Assembly (NCBI GenBank): GCA_038501625.1
Contig: JAZAYU010000019.1
Coordinates: forward strand, 6,232,709 to 6,296,708
Source: Corbicula japonica
Taxonomy: Eukaryota; Mollusca; Bivalvia; Venerida; Cyrenidae
Direction of reading: 5' to 3'
Length of the DNA stretch: 64,000 nucleotides
Shown: piece after piece, positions 26,001 to 38,000 of the stretch
Layout of the letters: every line of letters begins with the position of its first letter
Position numbering within the stretch: position 1 is the first letter of the stretch
Program-made: the position numbers and the translations under genes
The notes under the pieces: generated by a model
What the model saw: the letters and a program-made list of their open reading frames with translations, nothing else
Told to the model about the DNA's origin: nothing
Databases searched by the model: none

Positions 26001-29000
26001 CAACCAGTGTAGATCCTGATCAGAGAGCACAGATACGCTAGCTGAGCTGGATCAACAATGGTCACACACCCATTAACCCTTTCCTCCATAGACACACCTT
26101 AATTGCGTGGGCGAACAGTGTAGATCCAGATCAGCCCGATAAAAATGTGGATCTAAACTGTTTGCCCATGCAATACAGGTGTATCTATGGAGGAAATGGT
26201 TGAATACACAGGGATGAATATCTCGAAGTACATTGTGATGAATGTCGCCTTACTCTTCAAAAGCGAAACAATTAAATTCCTGTGGAGTTCTCACCTCTAC
26301 TTTGAACACTAATGCTGTTTTCACTACGTACAAAAATTGTTCAGCTATCTAAACACAGTTGAACCTGCCTTAGCAGCAACCTACATTCAGCAATCACCTG
26401 TCATAAACAGCCAGTTTGAATATGTCCTAAACAGACATTTTGTTTGAAGTTTTACCTGTCATGAACAGCCAGCGGTGTTAAGCAGCCATTTTTCTCACTC
26501 ACTTGGGTGGCTTAACCCTTTCCTCCATATATAAGCATTTTTACATGTGTGCAAACTGTGTAAATCCAGATCAACTGGCACATCCATGCCGTCTGATTAG
26601 GATCTGCACTAGTCGCATTTGGTCAGAAATAACAAAAGGAATCAAAATGCGAAAAGTGCAGATCCTGATCTGATGGCCGGCTGATCTGGATCTACACTGT
26701 TCACCCATGCAATAAAGGTGTGTCTAAGGCGGAAAGGCTTAATCCAGGTTTGATTTACATATATTCACTAAATTCTAAACTACATACTTGCACATCGTGT
26801 CAAACACCATGGCATATGTGGTTCTGCCGGTCTTCAATCCCATGAGGACTTCCTCGGGACTACCAGGCTGTACTTTTTCAAACGACATTTCCTTCAAGTT
26901 CTTTGTTGCCAGCCAGCGGAAAATCACTCTGAAAAAGGTAACAGTAGACTGTGAATATTTGAATGATATTAGTTATTTGTGTCTAAAGTATATAGTTAAG
27001 AGCTTAACACTTTACTCAATATACATGGATATGCCGTCAGATCTGGATCTACACTGTTCGCCCATGCCATAAAGACGTATATAATTACAGAGTAAATGGT
27101 GAAATGTTTTGAACAACAGAGAAAAGTCAGGATACCGATTCCAGTGGGGATCTGATGAAAAATGTTTGACCAATCATTATTTATCTCCATATATGAGGCG
27201 CGCCACGGGAAAAGGTACCTTCGGTCATTTTTTGTGTCATTTTTGTTGTTACTATATTTAGAAAGAACTTTCACATTTCTATTATTTTCTCATAACAAAA
27301 CAGTGATTTTGTTACACATTTTGACAATTAAATGGTATTTTTAGCGCGAATTGCATAATAAGTAATGTCGTCTGCTCAACTTTATGACGTCGTTTCAAGG
27401 ATTGACGTCAACTGCCCGAAGGTACCTTTTCCCGTGGCGTGCCTCATATACATTATCACCACATCGGCAAACAGTGTAGGTCCAGGTCAGCCTGTGCCAT
27501 ATGGTCTGGATCTACACAGTTTGCAATTTGGACAAAAATAACATAATGAATCTAAAAACTGTGTTATTCCCGATAAGACAGCAGGGTTATGCCGGCTATA
27601 TTGGTTTACACTGTTCACCAATGGATAATAGCCGAATCCCATGGAGTAAAGGATTACTAAATTCACTTCTTTGTTTCTTTCTATTTTTTGTTGGTATAGA
27701 AATTTACAGTTACCCTGTGGAAAATGGCTCTTATCCCACGGGGGACCAGTGTAGTCGGATCAGAATCTACAATGTTTGGTTTGTGGTCAGAAATAACCTA
27801 ATGAATATAACCCTTTCCTGTATAGATACGCGTTTTTACGCGTGTGCCACCAGTGTAGATCCAGATCAGGCGGCACATCCGTGCCGTCTGATCAGGATCT
27901 ACACTGGTCGCATTTCGGTCATAAATAACCTAATGAATCAAAAAGCGAACAGTTTAGATCCTGATCAGACGGCATGGATGTGCCATCTGATCTGGATCTA
28001 AACTGTTCGCCCTAGCATTAAAGATATGTCTGTACAGGAAAGGGTTAATTGGGACTATTGCATTAGTGTTGATTGCGTGTGCAGGCTGATCTGGATCTAC
28101 TTCTGTCGCATTTTGTGATAAAAGCTGTGTCCTTGGAGTAAATCATACAAATGAACCCTTTCCTCTATAAGCATGTGCCACCAGTGTAGAACCAGATCAG
28201 CTGGCACTGGATCTGAACTGGTTGCAATTTGGTCAGAAATAACCTAATGAATCAAAAAGCGAACAGTGCAGATCCAGATCAGATGGCATGGATGTGCCAG
28301 CTGATCTGGATCTACACTGTTTGCCCATGCAATAAAGGTGTGTCTATGGAGGAAAAGGTTAATCAGGAAATTTTCCACCTTGATTCTTACAAGATATAAA
28401 TTCCTCACCTAATGGGAGTCATTAAATCAATTTAAAACACTTGTAAAATGAAAAATATAAATTTTGACCAAGTCAAATCAAAATTGTAAAAAGAATAAAT
28501 ATTTGATGGGAACGTTTTGGACAGTTAACATCACCATGTAAACATTAGCGTCAACTTGAGACAAGTATTTACAATCTTGGTCAAAGACTATAAACCACTT
28601 AAAATTTATGGGTTGCATTTATGAGGTACTTAAACAAAATTCTATAGATTTCATAGTGACCTTTTCTCTAAATGTGGATAAGATACTAAAACGCTTTACA
28701 TATGCTGTCATTGCATAGAACAACAGTTTAGATCAAGATCAACCAATATGCAATCTGTGTAAATATTTTTTTTTTTTTTTTTTTTTTTTTTCGGGCCCCT
28801 TCACGGGTTACCCCATTTATTTAATATTACACAGATAATAATATAAAATCATTGATAATATCAAATAACATTCATAGCAATAAATATCAGTTCAAATTCG
28901 GATTCAAATTCAATTCAATTTTGTTCAGTTAATTTATTCAATTTCTATCGGTTCGATCCAATTCGTTCCAACCAGATTCATTCATTTGTTCGTTCGTTCG

Positions 29001-32000
29001 TTCGTTCGTTCATTCATTCATTCATTCATTCACACGTTCGTTCATTCATTCATTCATTCATTCACACGTTCGTTCATTCATTCAGTCAATAATTTTCATT
29101 TTTGCAATCAGTGTAAATGAAGATAAGATTTCACTGATCTAGATCTACACTAGTTGCTCCTGTATGTAAGGAGAAAAGTGTTGAAGATCCACTCTTGGCC
29201 TAGATAAGACTTAACAAATAAGCTAAACTGCATACAGTCAACTCAACAGTTTTGAATCAGCAGATCACAAACAATCTTGACATCTTCTGAGGGCACGGTT
29301 AGCCAAGTTATAACCTTACTTAGATTTATAGTCTCAAATAATTGCTGTACTTCTAAAAAAACATGATTCTAAAACGTTGTTCAATAAACTTGGACACATT
29401 TTTTTTTGTTTGCCTATTAACCCTTTCCTGGATATATACGCATTTTTACGCGTGTGCGACCAGTGTAGATCCAGATCAGCCGGCACATCCGTGCCGTCTG
29501 ATCAGGATCTGCACTGGTCGCATTTTGGTCAGAAATAACCTAATGAATCAAAAAGCGAACAGTTTAGATCCTGATCAGACGGCACGGATGTGCCGGCTGA
29601 TCTGGATCTAAACTGTTCGCCCTAGCAATAAAGGTGTGTCTGTACAGGAAAGGGTTAAGAGGCAATTTCCTAAGATACTCCTCATTTCAATAATAAATCA
29701 GACAGTCCAAACAGAGCATGTGACATTTTGTAGTATTTCCATTGGTCATTTTATTCTGCTCTTCAAAATTAAATGCGATATGTGAATACGTCTTCTTAGA
29801 AGTACAGTGACAAAATTTTGTCTTTAAAAAGGATAACTAAGCAAGGATGGTGGACTTAACATTTGCAGGGTTCATCACTTGGTTGGTGAAGAAAAATCAG
29901 TAAATCTCCAGTGAGTTTGGCTTAGGTACTGACTATTTACCTGCATTTCTCAATCTCATTGGTGATGTTTTTGGAGAAGATCAGATCCCAGACAAGTTCC
30001 CTCACACTGCTGTGGTCACTCTTTGATACCTGTAACATACAGTGATTATCGTAAAAACCATGTTAATGACAGGGTATTAGGGATTAACCCTTTCCTCCAT
30101 ATCAGGGCTCTTATTAGTGGTCTCCCAAAAGTGACCAGACTTCTCCCTTTTTTGAGATATGGGAGAAATCATTTTGTACAGACAAAATAGGGAAAGAATG
30201 CTGTTGACTCTCCATAATTGAGTAATATTATGACAAAACTTCTCCCTGATTTGTAGGTCTAGTGAGAGCCCTGATATATACGTCTTTTATCTCATGAGCA
30301 AATATCCATGCCGTCTGATCAGGATCTGCACTGTTTCCTCTTTGGTCAGAAATAGCCTAATAAATCAAACAGCGAAGTGTAGATGATGATCAGATGGCAT
30401 GGATGATCTGGATCTACACTTTCTGCCCATGCCATATAGGCATACATATGGAGGAAAGGGTTAATGGAGATAACATTATCATTCACCAGAGAAAAAAATA
30501 TATCAATAAATAATTTAAGTGGTCAACTTATGCTCTCAAAGTGAACAAACAGACCACCATTAAAAACATGAAAATTAAATTACTAGTACTGTCAAAAATC
30601 TTTATCTGGTAGGATTTGACAAACCTTTTACCTGTATTTACTGGTACCATCATTGTTCGAATATAAGCCGCACTTATGTATAAGCTGCACCGCCACCAAA
30701 CCTGATGGAACAGATCAAAATGGCTTATAATGTATTTATAAGCAGCCAAACCTGTGTATTAGCCGCACCCGAACTTTTTACCGCCGAATTCTGGGAAAAA
30801 AGTGCGGCTTATATTCAGACAATGACGGTATATTGTTCAAACTTAAAACAGTAAAAGTATGACTTTTATCATCTATAGTGTGAAGAACTATACTAGGCCC
30901 AAGATCATATAAATAAGATAGGAGACCAGTCTCAAATCATTTCAGCTAATCAGATGCTTGAGATTTGAGAAATTATTTTATGATCTTCGGCATTGGTATC
31001 AAATGAATTGTTCAAACCAAACATTACCTGTATGGCGTGATCATCTACTGTGTGCAGCACCTGCCTGTCTATGGTCTCCAATGAAGGTTTCACATGAGAG
31101 GTTGCCGTCTGTGGCTGGGGAGGGGGACCAGCATCCTTCTCCGTCTTGACGGGGATCAGCTTGAACGTGGGTGGAGGAGCTGGTGGTTCCTGGCCTACAT
31201 TTCTGCAACAAACAGGAGAATATAAGTATCTAAAGTATGCGAGGTTCTACAGAACAGTAGGTGAAAAGTAGGTATAGTTTAGTAAATATATTTCAGTATA
31301 ATATCCAAATGCAAAAAAAAACAGACTTGCCTCTTTACGCTAACAAAGGCATGGAACAGATGCCTATTGGCAAAATGTGGAACCTGTTATAACCTTTGAC
31401 CACTAACTGTGACCTTGACCATTGGGATGGTAACCTCAGATTTGTGTGCAACACTCTGTCTCACTGAGTTTGACATTCATTCCCAAATATAAGCAAGATT
31501 ACTTAATGCATGTCAAAGTTTTGGTTGGACAAATTCAGATAGACTGACAAATGCACACTAAACGCCGAACCACCATCATGACAAGTCGAGCTCACCACAA
31601 GTGGGCTCGACAATAAATGGGTTAAGGTCTCAACAAATAGATATAGGTGAAAAGATGATAGCAATTTCATCCTGGTTATGTGTGCTAAATAGCTGTCATC
31701 ATAGCTGACCCCAATATTCCTTTCCCTGTCCATTTAACGATCAATTATACAATATTTACATTCCTATTGATTTCTTCGTTTAAAAAAATTCGGTTCATTT
31801 TGCATGAACCGCATGACCCGTAATGACGTCAGTAACGTAATGGCTGTTACTATTGAAAACTCCCACGTATTACTCCCCCTTTTCACTTAATACTAATTTT
31901 TGAAAGCGTTCGACTTAAGTTTATTTAAAGTAAAAAATGAATAAAATGTAAATATAAGTAATGATTCTTATTTTGGTGCGGTTCATGCAGATTGGACGTG

Positions 32001-35000
32001 CACGCGAGAGCTGGCAAATTTATCATAAAGCGCTAGCGCGCTTTATGGATTTGCCAGCTCTCGCGTGCACGTCCAATCTGCATGAACCGCACCAAAATAA
32101 GAATCATTCCTTAAATATACCTCAAATGAATTGTTAACCTTTTACTCCATACCATAGGATATTTATCATATGGGCAAACAGTATAGATCTAGTTCATCCA
32201 GCATATCTCTGCACACATATCTGGATCTACAGTTGGCATTTGGTTTTATGAGGTTATATCTGACCAAATAGTGATCAAGGTAGATTCTTACAAGTTGGCA
32301 TGAATATGCACCTTTTCTCCACCTTAGACAATAGGTGTAGTGCTGATAGGTATGTTAGTGACTTCCTTTCCGTCCAGGACAGGTTATCAAATGCTCTACT
32401 GTACCTTTTCTCTACTTGAATATGTGTAGTGCTGACAGGTATGTTAGTGATTTTTCCTTACTGGCCAGGACAGGCAATAAAATGCTCTACTATAACTTTT
32501 TTTTCTACTTGTATAGGTGTAGTGCTGACTGGTATGTTGGTGACTTTTCCTTTCTGTGCAGGACAGGAAATAAAATGCTCTACTATACCTTTTCTCCACT
32601 TGTATAGGTGTAGTGCTGACAGGTATGTTGGTGACTTTTCCTTTCTGTACAGGAGGGAGATCTGTGGTTCCCTTTCCTGGATGATAGGTGGTCACACCCT
32701 GGCCCTTGCTCCCTGGTGCCACATTAGCATACACGCCTTGCTGTGGGGCGGCTCCATAGAGGTACTGTTGCTGTAGAAGCTCTGGGGGTGGGGGAGGGAA
32801 ATCTGCAAAGTCATCATCATGTCGGCCGTCAATGTATGTGCTGGCCAGTCCGGCTGTGACCTAAAACAAGAAATAAACAACTTAACTGTTATGTTATATC
32901 TGTAGACAATAAAATTCTAAACAGGGGTGGGGGGGTAGGGGTTGGGAGGGGGGAATCTACAATTACTGCTGCCTGTGTTTTATGCCAAATTTGACTACAT
33001 TTGTGTTTAGAAGTGTGGTACTCTACGGCATTTACTGACTTCCATGGCTGGTCTATTTATAGCCTTTCTGATACTCATAACTCCATTTATAAATTAATAT
33101 TTTTCTTTCTACTGTGTTTAACCCCTGCTGGTGAATAAAATGTTTTGCTCAGCATAGTATGATTTTTTTAGATTTTTTTTAGATAATAACAAACATAATG
33201 TCAGCAAATAGACTGTAAGTTTCATATCATTTCTTATCACTTGGCTAAACCACATCACACTCACATTATAAGGGAACTACATTATGCTTCGCAGTGTAAA
33301 TTTGACGAAACAAACAAAGTTGAGTCATCATGTACTTCCCTATCATTCATGCATCAGTTGTATTCTATACAACCCCAACCACTAATTCGCCTACTTACAA
33401 AATATGATGTTAGAAAAAACACATTAACCCTTTCCTCCATAATTATATTTAACGCATGTGCTACTAGTGTAGATCAAGATCAGCTGGGCACATGCATGCC
33501 ACCTGATCTGGATCTGCACTGGTCGCATCTTTGTCAGAAATAATCTAATAACAGTGTAGATCCTGATCAGATGGCACAGATAATTGTGCCAGCTGATATG
33601 AAGCTTCACTGTTCGCCATGCAATAAAAGTGTATCTATGGAGGAAAGGGTTAACCCTTTCCTGTTTAGATACGCATTTTTACGCATGTGCGACCAGTGTA
33701 GATCCAGATCAGCCGGCACATCCGTGCCGTCTGATCAGGATCTGCACTGGTCGCATTTTGGTCAGAAATAAGATAATGAATCAAAAAGCGAACAGTTTAG
33801 ATCCTGATCAGACGGCACGGATGTGCCGGCTGATCTGGATCTAAACTGTTCGCCCTAGCAATAAAGGTGTGTCTATACAGGAAAGGGTTAATAGTTTTAA
33901 ACCTTCACTGCCTGGAGACAGGTTTTATCCCATCTGTGACTAGTGTAGATCCAGATCAGCCAACAATTTAAGCAGAATCTACAGTGTTTGTATTTGGGTC
34001 CCTTTTGGTTATTTTTAACCAAGAAGCAAAATGTGTAGACCCTGATCAGACAGCACAAATGTGTGATATGAACCATATACCATGGTGTAGAGAGTTAAAA
34101 ACAAGCAAATAATGTATATAACAATATTCTACTGATGCCAATTTTATTTTGAACCTGTAATCCACAACCTGTATTGTAATCTTGATTTGATTATGTGCAG
34201 TGGAGATAAGGCAGTTATGATACCTTTGTTTTTTAACCCTTTACTCCATAGATACACGTTTAATTCATGGGTGAACAGTGTAGATCCAGATCAGCCTGCA
34301 GATTGGTGCTGTCTGATCAGGATCTACACTGTTTGCTTTTAGAGTCATTAGTTATTAATTCCTAATAAGTTACACCAGTGTTGTGAAATTCCATTTACCT
34401 TAGCATCAAGGCCTGCATCTACAGACACCCCAGGTACAGACACCTGTATATGGGCTCTACCTTGAACACGCCCATCCATTCTAACCTCTGGTGTGTTTAC
34501 TAAATTAATCCCAAAAATACTGTTAGCTTAATCCCAATATACTGTTTATCCAGATATACTGTTAACCTATTCCCCAATATACTGTTAGCTTAATCCTGGT
34601 GAACTGTTAACTTAATCCAAATATACTGTAAGCTTAATCCAGAAATACTGTTCAATTAATCCAAATATACTGTCAGCTTAATCCAAATTATTCTATCCTA
34701 ATCTTAGCACTTAGTTTCCTGGCACAGCCATTTAGTCCAAAGTGGCCAAAAAATTCCAAAAGTGTTCGAAAGCAGATGCACTTCACAATATAATCTGTTA
34801 AAGTAAATGCAATCTTATGTTGGCACAGATTTTCTAGCACTAGGAAGTGTGAATTAGCTGCTAAATTCAAAATGACAGCTCTTCAAACACCTTCATTCCA
34901 GACCACAAGCAACAGCAATCGTATATATTAATATGCACCTTTCTTAAGGATGTAACTTTCACTTTTAATTAATCTCAAAACACTCTGTTCTTCAATTTTC

Positions 35001-38000
35001 CAACACTGTTAACCATATCCTTCAAGAAAATTGTTGTTGTTGTATTATGTTTATAAAAACACCTATTTCAACACTTATTTTTAACAAAACACAATATTGC
35101 CACACTGGTTTAAAAGATTTAAGAAATTATATAAAGTGACAGTCGACTATCGAAAAGACCTCGGGCATTTAGTAACAGTTGTATATCGTCTTACAAAATG
35201 CAGTCATTTCACAAAAGATGTAAACCATTATGACCACACTTGACATTTTCTAATTTACAACCCGGCATAACATTTACAATATTGTTGCTATGTCCAATCT
35301 AATTTACAATCCGGCCTAACTTTTACAATATTTTTGCTATGTCCAAAATGCTATCAGTTTACATTTCAGTCCCTTAGATAAGGGTATATCATCACTCAAA
35401 CTTCCACTTGGTTGACATAAGGTGAAAAATTGACAAATTCCTCATCAGGGTGTTTATTATTCCTTTATAAAGTTATCCCTTTTATCAATGATATTAAGTT
35501 TGGTGAGACCAGAAATCTAAATTTGTACTGGATGTTGAAAAAATGTCTAACTTTCTTAACTTTATTTACCATTTTTAAATGAAATATATATATAATCAAG
35601 TTTATGGCAAAAGTTCATGAGAGGCAAGGTCGTGTAACCCTTAATGACATGGATAATATTACTTAGATCCCAGACCAGTGTAAATCCAGATCAGCCTGAA
35701 CACATGTGATTAAACAACTCACTTCTTGTACTCACTCCTTACAAATGCAAGATCTTCTTGTATTAAAGCTAACTTGTGCGAACTGAAACTTCTGGTATTA
35801 TGGCTAACTTGTAAGAACACTAACTTTTTGCATTAAAGCAAATACTTACAAACTCATCTTGTATTAAAACTAACTTGTACAAAAAAGTCACTTCTTGTAT
35901 TAAAGCTTTTAAAAAAATATGCAAACTCTCCTTGTATTAAAGCTAACTTGTATGAACCACCACTTCTTGAATTAAAGCTAATGTCACTTCTTGTATTAAA
36001 GCTAACAAATGAAAACTCTTCTTGAATAAAAGCTAAATTGTATGAACTGTCACTCCTTGTATTTAAGCTAACAAATCCAAACTCTTATTGTATTAAAGCT
36101 ATCTTGTACGAACTACCACTTCATTAAAGCAACCATGTGAAAACTGCCAGTCATTGTATTAAAGCTAAGTAGTGTAAACTGTCACTTCTTGTATTAAAAC
36201 AAACCAGCATAAACCGTCACTTCTTGTATTTAAGCTATCCAGTGCAGACTGTAGCTTCTTGTATTAAAGCTAATTTGTGCAAACTGTCTTTCCTTGTATT
36301 TAAGCTAACAAATGCAAACTTTTGTAGTTTAGTTAAAATGAGATGTGCAGGGTCGAGCAGGTGTACTCGGTAAAATCGTAAACAGATCGATCTATGTAAC
36401 ACTTGCGTGTACTTTTCACTAAACTCTACATTTCAAACCCTCCAGGAGGAAGTTTTCGGTTAATTTTACCATTTTACCGGACCTGAAAACAATCTGCTGA
36501 AGAAATCCCTATACAAAAATACATTCTATATTTAGCGATCATGGGAATGTCATGCTAACTATTCGTGGTGGCCAAGGCATTTTGAAACAAATGGCGACGT
36601 CGATAGTCAGCAAGGTACAACGAATGTGTATTTTGGTTGAAGTGATCATGTGACAATCCCAAAAACCACGGCAGCTTTACGCCGGAAATACAAAAATAGC
36701 TAACCTATGCGCATCGCCTAGGATAGGAAACACCATTTATATATCTTTTTTATAAAATATTGGTTTGAAATATTTCGGGTGTAAATCAATATTTGAGCTT
36801 CAAATAATGATATTTAACTGATTAATAACCCTTTTCGGAAATCTGTTCCATTCATCAATCCTGCACATCTCACTTTAACTGTACAAACTACCACTTCTTG
36901 TATTGAAGTAAACGTGAAAACTGTCACTTATTGTATTAAATGTAAGTATTGCAAACTGTATTTAAGCTATAGAGTGCAGATATTAAAGCTAATTTTTGCA
37001 GTAAACTGTCATGTCTTGTATTAAAGTCAACCAGTGCAAACATTCACTTCTTGTATTGAAGCTAAATAGTGCAACTGTCAATTTTTTAATTAAAGCTAAC
37101 CTTTGCAAACTGTAATGTCCTGCATTAAAGCTAATCAGTGCAAACTTTTATTTTTTTATTTAAGTGAACTGGTGCAAACTGTCATGTTTTGCAATTGAGC
37201 TTACTATTGAAGAATCAGTCTCTTTAATGTATTAAAGCTAACTTGTGCAAACTGTCACTTTTTGTATTAAAGCTAACATGTGCAAATTGTCACTTTTTTG
37301 TATTAAAGCTAACATGTGCAAACTGTCACTTTTTTGTATAAAAGCTAACATGTGCAAACTGTCACATCTTGTAATTTAAGCTTACTACTGAAGACTGTCT
37401 CTTCTTGTATAAGCGCTAACTTTTGAAGACATTCATGTCCTGTAGCTAAATAGTGCAACTGTCACTTTTTGCATTAAAGCTAACTGTCAGTTTAGTATTA
37501 AAACAAACTAAGGCAAACTGTCACCTAGCTAGTGCAAACTCTAACTTCTTGTATTTAAGCTCATATTGCAAACTGTCAGTTTACTATTGCAAACTGTCAC
37601 TTCTTGTATTAATGATTGTTCTTATCAAAAATCTTCTGGCACATGTTAAACATTATGCCACTGGAAACCACCACAATAGCAGCCAAATGCTGACACAATG
37701 CCTTACCATTGCATGTTAAGAGTACTTTACAAAATATAGGTAACGAGTCCAATTTCAACCACACATTTTGTGTACCAATTTTTAATCAGTATCAGCCATA
37801 TTTCACCAAAACTTCTTGATACCAATTTCAAAGCCATTCAATAGAATTTTTCCTCGATATAGATGCGATTATGGTCTGGGTGACCAGTGTAGATCCAGAT
37901 CTGCCAGAACATCCAAGCTGTCTGATCAGGATCTGCACTGTTCGCTTTTATATTCATAAGGTTATTTTTGAACAAAATGGACAAGTGCAGATCCAGATCT

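Noticed and set aside
27501..28001. ORFs with DPDQ(P/T)A...LIRI/LIWI strings (also at 16,048, 29,363, 33,629, 39,783, 44,720, 61,944 and others)
   Set aside because: They coincide exactly with the palindromic TTAA MITE, occur in both orientations, and share sequence only because the element is repeated. They are not genes.
28768..28791. Poly-T tract as the tail of a LINE or SINE
   Set aside because: No adjacent body, promoter boxes or target duplication could be recognised.
36341..36880. Possible exon of the upstream module within the 36-kb region
   Set aside because: The sequence is repeated at 54.3 kb with terminal inverted repeats and has no open frame matching the missing C-terminal segment.
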